Shown piece after piece: positions 10,303 to 23,167 of a stretch of DNA of 64,000 nt. Source of the stretch: Phoebastria nigripes (Eukaryota > Chordata > Aves > Procellariiformes > Diomedeidae); contig JAYKAV010000778.1 in NCBI GenBank assembly GCA_035582835.1, positions 3,015,860-3,079,859 of the forward strand, read 5' to 3'. Positions within the stretch are counted from its first letter, which is position 1; each line of letters begins with the position of its first letter. The notes below the pieces were generated by a model. The model ran no database searches. It had not been told where the DNA came from and was given only the letters and a program-made list of their open reading frames with translations. A program made the translations under genes and the position numbers.

Positions 10303-13300
10303 AAGCAGTCTGTAGTGTTTTTGCAGAACAGAAATTAAATTGATGGAAAATTGCATTATTTGCTAGTGTTTTCAATCTGCACCTATACCAGTGTCCAATG
10401 TTTGGATCAGATTGTTTTCAAGCAGTTAACTGTCTAACCGACTGAATGCTCAAGCATAATGAGGCTGATTATGTTCAAGCAGTTGAAAGTTCAATGCACA
10501 AAGAGAAATAGGATAGCAATTATCTTCTAAATTCCTTTACATGAACCACAGGAGGTGCTTGTGCTCAGGACTGGAGTCCTGGATAATTTGTATCATCAAC
10601 ACAGTTCCGGTTTTATTTTCCTAATGTGTTCTGGAAAAAATTCAGCATGGAAATGATTGAAGTCAATTTTTGTGTTAATCCTCAGACTGCTGTGAGTAGG
10701 AGTAGGAGATGCGTGTGATTTCAGACTTACAAAGCAAATAAAAGTCAAGTAGTTAAAATTCTGAGCTCTGAACATGCAAGACAATTGCTTATCCCAGGTA
10801 TTCATTAAAACCAGATTCTAGTATATCCCAAAGATTAAAAATGAACGTTGGCAAAGAAAGTTAATTTGCAGCTAAGACACAGAAGGAAAGCATAGTGGCT
10901 ATAGTAATGTTTTCTTCTTTGTTCATTAGGGTAGACTAAACTCTTGTGCCTTATGTATCATACCATACTCCTGTTGCACCTCTTACTATATTTCGAAGGT
11001 GTTGCTATTAAAAAAATTTTGTATGTGAAATGGTGGGGAGGTGGGGAAATACAGGACTCCTTTATCCGAAACAGAGAGCTTGGTAAAGAGGCAGCTTGTG
11101 AGTTCTAGTTGATAACAGTACAAAAGGCTTGGAAGGTGCCTGCGTATTAAAAGTATGGGATTACATTAGGCTTTTTAAACACTTTGTTTTATTGGCCTTT
11201 GAATATATGTGATATTTCAATATGTGGCATATCTTTTTAATCCTTAGTCTTTTATCTTTAAAACATATGTTCTTAAGAAGGCTCTTTTGTAACGGTACAT
11301 ANGTATTTGGTGCAAGGAACGTTCTATCAAAATCAGTAATTTGACATTTTAAAATGATTATCTTTGTTTTCTAGAAAATGTGTGCAGGCAGAAGAGGTAA
11401 AATCTTGCAGGCCTTATCGGGCAAAACTGTTCATGTTAGTGGAAAAATGGCTTGAGTAAGGACTGAAGGAAAAAACTACTGAATCTGTATTAAAAGTAAA
11501 TTCACAGGATTTTCTGATGGCAGAGGTGCAAATTTGTTTTTCTTTTTCTGCAGTTTGGCTTCTGGGTGGAGAATGGTTTGTCCAGTGATTATTAAAGATT
11601 TTATACAAAATAGAAGGCCATCAATAATAGTGCAGTTTCTTTCAGAACACTGTCTAGCTTGGCTGTTGTTAGAAATATATTAGATAAGTTAGGAAGTTCT
11701 TAAGTCAAATGCTCCCAATCTGAAGGGAATATATCTTTCTTCATCTTGGTAGTGGGCAGTAAGGTGACTTATTAAACACCTGGGGCTATTGTGTGGGGGT
11801 ATTATAGGCTAGATGTCACATGGATTCCTCTGAGCAGTGCTGAGAATAAGAAAAGGACAATAGAATTTTTTTATCATCTTGAGACTAGACTTAAAGGAAG
11901 TACACGAATTAACCATATCTAAAATACAGAATCAATTTATGCTTAGTCAGCTTAACAAAGGGTGAATATATTAAAACAATAATATAGGTGTAAACTTTTT
12001 TTTTTACTCAGTTTCATTTTTCCTTTTCCAGCAGAAGATCTAAACCAGTTGTTTTCATGTAGTTAAAATGTAATTCTTTTCCAGTCAGAACTTTAAAAAG
12101 GTACAATTTTTACAGTTTTATTGCAGAGAAATATTCTCTTCATAAAGGTCACAGACAAATGCTATGAAGCACTGAGGTCCCAAATGCATTTGAATGAGTA
12201 CACTGACATTCTCATTGTGTGTGTAGGTTAAATCATAGCCATGTGTTCTTTTTTTTTTTTTTTTTAAATTTTGTTTTACTAAAAAGGAAAAAAAAAATGT
12301 TGTTCAAGTTAGATATGCTTATGTTAGAAACCATACTAGATGCTATTGCTGAGGCTTTTTGCTAAGTTTGTTTTAGAGCTACATGTTTTGGCTAGGTATT
12401 AGCTTAGAAATTTTACCATACCGTTACATGGTTTGAACCACTTTGACTTGGTTCACTTAGAATCTAATAAAATTCAGTCTCGACACAAAGCTTAGATAAA
12501 TTTAAAAGAAAGAAAAAGAAAAAAAAAAAAAAAAATCCAAACTCTGCTTTTTGTCAATACATCTTTATGATCTGTCCTCTACAAGGCGCACATGCTCCTT
12601 TAATAATGTGGGATTATAGACAATGGAACAATTGTTCTGTTCTCTGGCTGATCATACAAACAGGAAGAGATTAATGAAGTAATGTGACAAGTTGAAAACA
12701 GTGGTTTTGGTTTCACAGCACTCTTAAGATAGCACTTCAGGAAAACTGTAAAGTCTTGCTCCAAAGCCTCGTGATGCTGAAAAAGTAGATTGCTTGAGAG
12801 GCTTGAACCAAGCCCTAATTCCCTGTTTTCTAGATTGTTCTTCACATGTTTTTCTGATCCTCCCTGTTGATGGAAGGTTGCTTGGTAACAGTAGATGATG
12901 ATTGGTAGTATGGAAATTTTGCTGGAAATACGTAATTTAGACATTATCTTTTAGTAGACGCAGACTCTGCTGGTAAATACTAGTTCAAAGTAGAGATCTA
13001 AGTACAAGAAAAAGTTAATCATAATTATCAGCATGCAATGATTCCTTCTGTAAATTGTCATTGATTACACTGAGGATTATATGCTCCTCTGCTTAATGAT
13101 TCATAATGCAAATATGAAAAGTACATATGTATTATTTCTTGTATAAATACATTTTCAAGTAAATGATATGCACATTCTCATCCAATCAATGATATGTTCT
13201 GAACAATTGCATTTGAAGGCATTTGTCCAAAATGTTTCTCTATGAATTTCACACACATTAGCTATTTTTGGTTTTAGTTCTCTAAAATTCCTGATATTCA

Positions 13301-14996
13301 ACATCCAGCTAAAGACCAAAACATATGATATACTATAATAAAGTCAGCTTTCACAGAAAACATGTTTCATATCATAGATGAGAAGTGTTCCCTCTCAGTA
13401 GCTATCAGTTGAAAACCCTTTTTGTAATTGGTTGTGATTAATATTTGTGAATCTGTAGGTATGATTAGGAGTGCATAAATGTCAGTGTTTTGAATGGGCT
13501 GAAGATTTCAAGAGGTATACCAGAAAAGGACCTGATTTAATGTTGTCCAAAAAACCCGAAGTCACCTTAGAAAAATTTTTATGTTTTTTAGCTCCTACCT
13601 GTCATCAGCCACAAGTTTAACTTGTTTTAATGGGACATTCCGCTGCAGTTTCGCATTATCTCACCTATGTGTATTTCAGATGGGTCACTTACCTCACTAA
13701 AAATTCATTTCCCACCGTCCTCTTTTATTATTTCTCAAACATAGGAATCTCCTGAGCATAAATGACTATTTTGAGATGGGGGTTCCCATTTATTCCAAAG
13801 CTTTTTGGTTTTGCATTCAGTGCAAGTTTTATTCACTAAGGAGCAAATACCTTCTCAGAATCATTCAACAGGGTCCCCCAACATCTATAGAAAGAGCACT
13901 CCACTGCTGAACTTGAAAAAACCTCCCCTCTTTCCAAGAAAGTACCATCTGAAATTGTTTCCCTGCACAAAGCTTGTCGGTATGTTCTCCATCTTGCTTG
14001 ACAGTTTCCAGCACTCTCTGTGGGTAACACAAATGTGGTGAGAATACAAAGTACCCCATGTTCTCAGGCAGAAAGACACTGTCAAAGACTAAATTGTCAA
14101 AAGAAAAATTGTTAAAACATGTTGATAAGTAAAATAGCAACAATCACAATGACCAGATGGTGCTCATAGAAAACTGGAAAGAATTAATCATTTTGTTCTG
14201 TAGGATGGTAGCAAAAATATGTTTGCTATATTTAAATGAAGATACTTTACTGAAGAGTTTCAGAGTAATTGGAATTTTCTTAAAACTGTTTGTCAAAATG
14301 GTATTGAAAGAACTGTAGGCCAGGTGATTCAGAGCCAGGTAAATTGGTTCAAGCATTAGGTGATGGTAATTTAGAGAGCCAGTTTAAATGTAGGTAGAAG
14401 AGGACCCAAGCTTAGTTGGGAAAACAGTCACTGACAGCTCCATGGTTTTTTTTTTTTTTGATAGTGGCTTGTATAGTCCAGACCTTCCTCCCTTCCTTGT
14501 CTTTCCTGTTTTAGCCCTTGTGGCATCATCTGGTGAAGTATTTGGTAGAAGACTTTAAGTATGAAAGAAAAGAATTAAACTGGACTGTGCAGTATGTTGG
14601 AAACGAATATATTTTAGTATTTTATAAATTATTGTTATGAACCCTGATCTCACTGATACCCCCAGTGGTTTCAGTAGAGCCATGATTCTTAGCTTTAAGA
14701 ATCCTAACTATTTATTCACTGTTGCTTTAAGTACCAGATTACAGTTTAGATGGCTGTGAAAAACTTTTTCGTGCTTTAAGATAGTTTTCTGTGTTTTCAC
14801 CTTNAAAATATATTTAAAGACTCATGAAACAATTGCTTAAAAGTTCTACTACAATAATTTGGATGCTTACTTGTTAAAAATTGTCTGTTCCTGAGCTTTA
14901 TACGGAGTGCTATTATGTTTTCTACAGCTTAGACAGAAGTGTAAGATTTTGTTGGCTTGCACTCTCTTGCTGTTGATCATTTTATTTACTGTGATT

Positions 14997-15018
14997 AAAA
15001 AAAAAAGGGGGGGGGGGG
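14997..15018. repeat. A10-G12 homopolymer junction
   Basis: A run of ten A is followed directly by twelve G (15007-15018). The exact length may be unreliable because homopolymers of this size are hard to sequence. Confidence 0.85.
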
Positions 15019-16368
15019 AGAACACACCAAAATGAGAATATTGTGTTTTCACAGTCTGGCTAAATGACGTGGCACATCTTCCCTTCTTGCCAGTGCTATC
15101 ACTTAGTCTACTAACAATGAGAGACACCATTTGTAAATACTTATTTTAGGGTTTTGTCACAGAGCCGTTGCTATTACTTTCAGTTTACATTTTATTTTTC
15201 AAACCTTTGTATTTCTGGTCCCTGTTTGATGGAGAAATATATATTCTTATATTCAGAAATTAAAATAAATCCATGCTGTTCCTGAGCACAGGATTAGAAA
15301 TGCTCCAGTGATCTCCTTTGGATTTTCCTCATTATGTNTGGATGAGTTCTCCCTAGAACATGTAAGATGCGCTCATTGCAATCTGGTACTTCTGCTTGCT
15401 GTGAACTCTCTGTTCACAGCTGTGATTCTGTGATTCTTCAGTTGTAAATTAACCTTTTTCAGTATCGTGTTGCCTGCTAGAGCCAAAGTAAACATAAGAT
15501 TTTCTACCATTATGGACAGGCAGCTCTCTTCATTTTCTTCTGTCTTTAAACTGACACAGTTCTACTATAAAGCTTTTTCAGAGAGAACATTTTGTCAATA
15601 TATACACATAATTACATAAATATAGTTTGTCTCCTAAGAAAACATAGCATTACAAGCTGTGTGCCTGGGGTACTCAGGGAGAGTATTATTTTCATCTTGA
15701 AATGGTGTGAGAGTGATTCGTTTTATGAATAGTGTAAGAAGAAATATTTGTAAAGAGATTATTAAAAAAGAGAGGTATTAACAAAAGTTTGTTGGGGTTG
15801 CTACCCTCTAGTCAGGGTAACATTTTNAAAGATGTTTTGGGTAATTAAGCTTGTCAATAGAAATAGAGTTTTTAATGAGTATTCAGTCCCTAACGGTCAT
15901 TTTGTCTGTCCATTGTTTAATTACGGGAACAAAATTATTTCTACCCTTACCTATTTGTGGATTTGAGAAGCAATGTGTACCTTATGCTCACTATTCTTCA
16001 ATGTCAGCAATGTAGTATTAAAGGCAGTGGAGAATAAACCCAATTAAGATCGAAGAAAACACAAGCATAAATAAAAATGATAGTATGTCATTTGTCTGTT
16101 TGATTACAGTTATGTTGAAGTATAAATTTACATAACCAGTGAGATTATATCAGCATAAATCTATGCCAAAAGAATCAGCTTAAGGAGAAAGAAGCATTTT
16201 TTCCTTATATTTAGCCTTTGTTGCACTTCTAGTTTCTCTTTTTGCGCCTCTTTTGCTGTTGCCACATTTCCTTCTTCTTTTGTTTTTCCTTTATTCTTCC
16301 ATTGTCACATTTTCCACTGAAATCAGTGAACTCTGCACGGTAATTGCAGATACTGTTACATTTTTCTC

Positions 16369-16593
16369 AATTAAAAAAAACCCCACCACCAACGAACTTC
16401 AGCCATGTCACGCTTACCTTCCTTTCAGTAATGAATGTGTGTTTCTCTAATTCACTCTTGCACAACATGTGGGGGGAATTAAAAAAAAAAAAAAAAAAGT
16501 CAGCAATGAATATACAAGTTCTCTCTTTTTGTAATGAAGCCTGCTCTTGAACGTTGAGGTTACCACTGGGAATTAAAAAAAAAAAAAAAAAAA
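16369..16593. repeat. Three AATT-led poly-A runs within 225 bp
   Basis: AATT followed by an A-run occurs three times: A8 from 16373, A18 at 16481-16498 and A19 at 16575-16593. The last two are both preceded by GGGAATT, so they share GGGAATT plus a run of near-equal length about 94 bp apart. They could be poly-A tails of retrocopies, a partial local duplication, or independent expansions. The flanking sequence does not otherwise repeat convincingly. Confidence 0.6.
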
Positions 16594-18664
16594 GGCATTG
16601 GTTGGTCTTCCTTCCTTCTTCCTTTTCCTTAAAGGAGAGGACAACAATGTTTCTGATAGATTTACCCTTGGAAGACAAATGAGAGTATCCAAAGCTTTGT
16701 GGATTGGAAATCAATGTGTGTAAAGCAAGAAAAATGGGCAATGTTATCAAGCGAATAGTTTGCAGAGTCAGTGAACTCCAGAAAAAATAGGCCATTTTCC
16801 TATCCCTAGTTAAGCTGGCAAACTCCAGCATAATCAATTCCAACTATGTTTCTCAACCTCTCTTTTAAAGCATTCCCCTTTTTGCCACAANACATGGTGT
16901 TTGTGCTTGCCTTACAATGGTCCCAGCTGTGTACAGATAGAAGTTTAGTGCGTTTTTTGGTGCTATCTGATTATTTTTTTAAAAGGTTGGTCAGCAATAA
17001 TATTTTTCCTCTGTATTTGAAATGGTTGCCCACACCTTGTGTGCCAAATTCTTAATCTTTCTTTGTTAAAACTTACCCTGAAATTCCCTCACTTTGCTAC
17101 ACTGAAGTTCCATATTGGGAACTGTATTAGGGAAAATATTTGTAGCTAAGTGCATTCAGCTGAATCCAGTAGAGCTCTTTCGTGATGAGTAAGTCCTATA
17201 ACCAATTTTAGAACAGAGCATTAGCTGTTCTTCTGCATCAGGGAACGTGACTTTTGCATCAGTAAGGCTTTGTACCGATTGATTGTGCTTTTTAAGTATG
17301 AAAGTGGCTATTCTAATTCTTAACTATTCTGTCTGGCATTTTCCATGTGTAGAACGTAATTAGGTTTATTTGGAGGACTCTGCAGAATGTCTGTTAAGTG
17401 AAAATGTGTAGGTGGAATCTTGGCCCTATTAAAATAGATGAAAAGTTTCCATTGCCTGGAATGAAGTTAAAGTTTCTAACTGTGGTTTTGTACAAAATGG
17501 GCTAAGAAGCAGCAGGCAAAGTTCATCGGTTGTGGATATTTCTTATCTCAGATGTATGTTCTCATAAGAAACTAAGCCTAGACTGCTCAGTTTCCATGGC
17601 TTAAAATCTTCTGACCCTTACATCGTCAATTCTCAAAGTAGCAAAAAAGATACCATTTGAGTCAATGAAAAATCGGGATAGTTGAAGAAAGAATCAAGTG
17701 TAAATCTTTAGAAAATATTCTTTTCAGTCAAATTGAGCTAGATTTCTTGCCACTGAAGCTCGCATTTTGTATTGGAAAATGTATTTATTTATGAGAGCTA
17801 AGAATTTAATGAAAATAACTGCCTTGGAGAAGAAGCTCTTTCATTAGTGCAGAAGTAACTGTAGGTTAATTTTAAAGGTCTTTTGCAGTCAAATTATTTT
17901 GATCTGCCAGAAAATTTACGTGGATCTATACAAAGATATTACCTATCCACATCCATTTGAATAATAGAAAGTCACACCATCTTCTTGCTTAATCTATGGA
18001 GAGACATTAGGTTTAAATTTCTATAAGTAACTGCTGGCTTTGAATTTGTACATTATAGGGGAAACTATAACTACCACGGAGGAAAGTTTTGGACTGTTCT
18101 CCATGAAAACAGGGTTGGTCATTCTCTGTGGGACAGAGAAGATCTTAAAGCTAAAACCAAAGAAGCTCTGCCCTCTTTCAGTATTTTTTCCAGAAGTCAC
18201 TATCCCAATTAGCTTGAAAAATTTATGGGATAACATATAGACAACCAGTTAACCTTATTCCTTCGCTTGTAAATAAAGCTACAATCAACTTCACAAATTG
18301 AGTTCTATTCTCAACTTATCTTCTGTTGTCAAAAGAATTTAAAATCTGCCAAATTGAAAACAAGCAAGGAAAGCACACTTGGCTTATTTCGTCTTGAGCA
18401 TATAATAACTTTCCTCAGTCTGCTGGCCATGCCATTCTGAAATAAATTATGCTTGTTTTTGCAATATAGGACAATACCTGTTGATAATACACCATCTTGT
18501 CATCCATTTCAAAAACATTTGTGACTGCTGACAGCTCTAGAGTCTTGAATTTTGATTAAGGAATTGAATTTGGAAATTACTGTTTACTACTTCTCTAAAA
18601 TGTTCCATTACAAATGTCATTACTGCACTTTGATTTTTGTTTCCTTTAATCACCTTCACCGAAT

Positions 18665-18800
18665 AAAGGTGAAAATGCGAATCAAGCATTAAGGGTTATT
18701 AGGAAAGGAATAGAGAATATGAAAATTCATGCCCACATCTAGAACAATGTGTGCAATTCTAGTTTCTTTATTTCAAGAAGTGCATCAGAAGTATGGAACA
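18665..18800 (+). mobile_element. Old CR1 LINE fragment (reverse transcriptase C-terminal part)
   Basis: A short, strongly mutated piece of a CR1 retrotransposon ORF2. In the frame running through 18733, the translation is PHLEQCVQF, stop, FLYFKKCIRSMEQ. This is the CR1 hallmark RPHLEYCVQFW-x-PH-x-KK-DI-x-x-LE with the Trp codon changed to TAG (18760-18762). Just upstream, the nucleotides at about 18690-18720 match the preceding CR1 block (TTAGGAATTATTAGGAAAGG-like, then ATAGAGAAT), with a deletion between the two. It is old and non-functional, distinct from the younger CR1 copies at 35.7 and 39.4 kb, and lacks both the 5' part and the 3' tail. Confidence 0.8.
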
Positions 18801-21799
18801 GCTTCTCCTATGTAAGTAGGACATACATATGTGTGTATGTAAAGAGACTTTTACTGATATGGAGGGGGAACAGGGGATGGGAAGGGGAGCAAAGACTAGG
18901 ACTTGAGGGCCAGTCAGATGGGAGTATTAGAATAGGGCTAGTAATGTGCTAAGTCCAGAAATTAGAAGGTAGTAGTATGTCATTAAGCAAGGTCATTCAT
19001 ATGTCTCCCAAGAGANAGTTAAACCAGAAGTCATCTAACTTTTGTAGCTTTCTATGACTCAATGAAATCAGGATTTCATCAAAGCATGCACATTCCTTAA
19101 TGAGCCTGAGGTTCTAGCATGTCACTTGTTTCTTCATATTTGCTTCTTCGGTCAGTTTGTATATTTTACTGCAGTAATATCTCAAGATGGAAATAATAAA
19201 TAGAGATGAATAATGCAAAGATGGCCATTATACCAGACAGTTCGTAATAGAGCTTATAGACAACACCCAGGAATGAATAAGAAGCTGAGTAATGATGAGG
19301 AGAAAACTAAATAATAATGGAGAAAAATATGTTTTCGCAAACTAGTACACAGACTTCAAACCCATGGATACATCAAGGAGGAAAGCAAATCTTTGGACAT
19401 TTTCCAGCTGTTGCTGTTCTAATTTCAGAGATGCATTTGATTCTCTTCACCCATTGTGTATATGAAAATACTGAATCTAGCACTAGCAGAAATTTTCCTT
19501 GCTTATGTTAAACGCTGTAAAAATAGTCTATATTTTATCTGGATTGTCTTGTAGCTATTTTTTAAAATTATATTTCGGTTTTCTTTAAAGGGGAAGAGTA
19601 AGGTATTAATGAGTAATCAGACCAGACTCTATTATCAACATCACTAAGGAAGAAATCAGTGTAAGTTCAGTTTAGGGGTAGAGGAACCTAGCAACATTAT
19701 TTTCTCTGATAATGGAATAATTATGTAAAGAGATCAATGTATTCACAGGAAAGGCTGTTGGAATCGTCTTACTGTAGTATAATTTTGCTTTGTTGCTGAT
19801 GAGTTTTTCTCTGCTCTTCTCACTGGCTTTCCAAATTCTAGTCAAAACCAAATCATTTTTTTTCATGGATAAAATTATTTTTCAACTATAAACTAGACCA
19901 AGAGAAATGAAATTACTTTCATGTCTTGCATTAATTTTATCTCTGTTTTCTCTTTATCGTGCATGGGTTATTGCAAGAACTAAGTGGAATTAGCTTTTTA
20001 AAACTAGCAATATTGATTATTATTATTATTATTTTTGTTAATTTCAATAAGAAGCATCTAGTGCTTGTGCAAATGCACGTACACATGGAGAAAGCTTAAT
20101 TTAGCTGTTGAAGAACCACTATCTAGCCTAAAAACTGTTGTCAGTATTGCAGGGCTAGAGCTAAAGAGCTTGTGGGTATTTCATAGCAGGTATGTATTTA
20201 TTGTGCAGTTAAGGGTAGCTGACACTGTGTCTATCCTTTATTCCTAGATAAAATGGTTTGAAAATGCAGAATAATTTAGGATTGTTCTAGACAAAATAGC
20301 CTGGAGTTTGTTGGTTTATTTGTAAATGTCGCTTTGAACTGTGACTTTCGCTTAATCAATGTATTCATGAGCCTCAGGCCTCTGTGCTCTTGTGCGTGGC
20401 CCCACGTCACTATTTCTGTGACTGGATGTCAGCTTTGAGAAATGATCTGTCTTTGCATATGGACTGAGGGGTATGTACCGTGTTTGGGATGACTCATATG
20501 GATTGTCTTAAAACCGACATATATTACGAAGCGGAAAAATAACAGTAAAACTTTTAACGACTTGCAATGATTTAGCTTAGTTGTAGACAAAACAAAACAG
20601 ATCTTGCAACTTCAAAAATTGCCACCTTCTGATAAATCATTATCAGGATACTAATTCTCTTATTTATAAAACACTTCTCTTACCTGATCCATTTTCTGCT
20701 TGTAGGTATAACCGTAACTGTCAAAGTAAGGTTGCAAAGAGCTGTTGCAATAACCAAGGATTTAGGATATTCAACCATTGAGACACATTCATGGAAAGAG
20801 ACTTTTCTCTTGGAGGATTTTCTTTCTGGAGATAAACTTGCCAANAGTACCCTATAGAAACCTTGGAGGCTTGTCAGTCATGGGGGATGTTTAGGATATA
20901 AAGGCTGGTGATCGGGAAAGGCTTTTATTAATTTCTATATCTGTTTGTAAAGGAAAAATTGGCAAATGAGTTTATGACAATAGATAATGAAATATTACTG
21001 GATAGGAGAAAGAGCAACGTGGAAACAGCACCTCTTATTAATGATGAGAACGGTAGTCAGATAAATAGCAGAGTGGGTGGAAAAAATAGCAGCTAGAGCG
21101 AGGCCCAACAGTGTCATCAGGAACAAGAGTCTGCTTTTTAATTCAAGGACCCTATGGGACAAAACGGAGGCACTTAGTGAATTCATGAAGAATATATAGT
21201 ATTATACTACTGAAAAAACCAACATGGTGGAATAACATCTGTAACAGATGTGTTGAAGGTTTTGCATAGTTCAGGGAAGGAAAATGGGAGAGAGAAGAGT
21301 ATGCAAAATCCAGATTAGGTATGAGTTGATTCATTCTAAGTGAGAAGAATTATAGGCAAAAGCATAGCTGTGATTGAAGTTGCCAGTTTTAATAGGACAT
21401 ATTTTGATTCACAGGAGCTCTTAGCATTAAGTCAATTTGGTGGATATGAATGGGGAGAGACTGGAATTTCTTTGAGTCAAAAGAGGAAAATCTGTTACAA
21501 ATGTATATAAAAAGTGTGGGAAAGGGGAGGGAAAATGTTCAAAGAGCTCTGAAAATAATGAGAAAAAGATAATTTCTAGAAATTTAAGGAATTTTTTTTA
21601 AGGAAATTTAGGATTTAAGAAAAAGAGCCTCCAGAGTAGAACAAATGGATTGATGAGGAAAACGGTCGTATTTTGGAGATTAAGAAATACACGGGTAAAA
21701 TCAGATTTGACAAAAGTTAAACAAAATTAGATTTTACAAAGATTATTAAAACAAATTTTCAAGTGTATTTTAATCTATATAAATAAAAAGAGAATAAAA
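18801..21799. other. Unassigned noncoding sequence
   Basis: No gene or interspersed repeat recognised. Contents are an (ATT)n run at 20014-20033, opposed splice-like signals at 20.68-20.74 kb, N bases at 19016 and 20845, and a purine-rich part from about 21.0 kb that leads into the CR1 fragment. Some of that purine-rich stretch may be further CR1 sequence too decayed for me to align. Confidence 0.5.
20014..20033. repeat. (ATT)n microsatellite
   Basis: About six ATT units in tandem followed by a T-rich end. This is an ordinary short trinucleotide repeat. Confidence 0.85.
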
Positions 21800-22435
21800 T
21801 GAGGGACATTGTCGATCAAACAGAAAGTCTGGATATCATACAGAGAGAACTGGATTATCTTCAAAACTAAAATAATGGGATTTATGAAACTATGCAATAT
21901 TTTCTTGGTGACAGGTAACAAGAACTTACATTAAAAACTGGATAGATGATCTTGAGGAAATCATAGAGAAGGAGAAGGACCTGGTATAAATGTCAGAATG
22001 GCTGTGAGAGACCAACAAGACACAACAGTGAAGGAAAGGCAGATGTGATTGTAGAATGTGTCCAGCAAGGTATTTCCAACAGAAAAATATTCATACTATT
22101 GCACAAGATTGTATATGGCTTCCCACGTGAGATCTCATCAATCTGAGTCACCCATTGAAGAAAGATGGGGGCTGGAGAGATGCAGAGGGCCTAGACGGGA
22201 ATGAAAAATGTGTAGTAGAAGAAGAGTGCTTGATAGGCATAGACGCAAGGGAGACTGACAGATGATATTATATACATATTAAAAATGTGTCAGAAGTATG
22301 AATACTAGAGAGGTAGAAGACATATACAAATATGTTTCAACTAGCCATAGATAAATCTACTCTGAAAATTAGAAGTAGATTTCTAACCATTAAACACGGC
22401 AAAGTTTGCAACAGTCTTCAAAAAAGAGCAGTGAA
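21800..22435 (+). mobile_element. Old CR1 LINE fragment, reverse transcriptase to near the ORF2 end
   Basis: A decayed CR1 ORF2 3' half. The blocks occur in consensus order. An AACAAGAACTTACATTAAAAACTGG-type block lies near 21925, then GAGAAGGAGAAGGACCTGG at about 21967-21985. The frame then reads GISNRKIFILLHKI (about 22068-22110; consensus GISSRxRxVLLPLYKA). Near 22262-22330 comes the TATAAATATATCAGAGG and AATACTAGAGAGG type block. Then a frame reads RFLTIKHGKVCNSLQKRAVK (about 22376-22435; consensus RRFLTIRGVKFWNSLPREAV). Indels shift frames between blocks, so it is dead. It resembles the older CR1 lineages shared with crocodilians and turtles rather than the young avian subfamilies. No octamer tail was found, and the 5' edge is uncertain. 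Confidence 0.8.
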
Positions 22436-23131
22436 ATAATTGCAAAAATTGTCCCAAGTGTGAGGTTACACAGCACCTGAAAGATTTTGTATTTTGCTAA
22501 GTAATTGTCAATTTCTTGTTTTAGCTTTTCTTACTATATATATATTTAACCTTTTATGAGCAATGACTTAAAAATTAAGCTTTTCATGTTTTGAGACTCA
22601 TTTTCAGGCCCTGCAGACAGGCATTTATTCATTAGACTCTATGATGCATTAGAGCTACTTGTCTGCTCTTGGATATTATGAATACAAACATTCATGATCT
22701 AGTTGTTTACAGTGTCAGCACTGAATAGACATACATGAATTACTAGGTGGTTACCTTGTTTTAGGTATGACAGATCTGTGGCATGGTATTCCTGCTTTAT
22801 TATCTGTTTATTTTAAAACACTTAATTTAGTGCTGGGGGAGTAGACTCCTCTGAAGCAGTAAACATCTTACTATTATTAGTCTGAGCATTTTCACTCCAT
22901 GATGTTCTTGTCTTGAAGGGAGCATCACGTAAGTGTCAGTGTGTGGGGACCTGAGTGGGGAGAGGGCTATGTGTGCATACAGCATTAGGTAAGAATTTCT
23001 TTTGCCAGATCTGAAAACATTTTTTCTGTGGTAGTTCATGCATAAATAATAGGAAAATCAGAATTTAAATGATAGTCTAGTATCAAAAAATGGATTTCAA
23101 AATGGATATATTATTCTTGCATCCATATATT

Positions 23132-23167
23132 CAAAAAAACCCCAAACCACCACCTCCCCAAAAAACA
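23132..23167. repeat. A/C low-complexity tract
   Basis: Thirty-six bases of A and C with a single T, made of A-runs and C2-C4 blocks. Same class as the tracts at 3.1, 8.3 and 44.0 kb. Confidence 0.75.

Larger units (their letters stand above)
9861..18664. other. Unassigned AT-rich noncoding sequence with simple repeats
   Basis: About 8.8 kb with no gene or interspersed repeat that I can name. It holds a G/T tract at 10259-10302, T- and A-runs near 12.25 and 12.52 kb, an A10G12 block at 14997-15018, a 9-bp-arm inverted repeat at 15398-15420, three AATT-plus-A-run blocks at 16.37-16.59 kb, and N bases at 11302, 14804, 15338, 15827 and 16891. Open frames of up to 158 codons here run through homopolymers and resemble nothing. 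Confidence 0.5.

Noticed and set aside
15398..15437. GTGATTCTGTGATTCT at about 15422-15437 looks like a CR1 octamer tail, next to a 9-bp inverted repeat.
   Set aside because: No CR1 3' UTR blocks such as CCTTCCAACC precede it, so there is no support for a LINE end here.
16367..16843. A 158-codon open frame on the minus strand.
   Set aside because: It runs through two A18-A19 homopolymers that read as poly-Phe on this strand. Composition explains its length.
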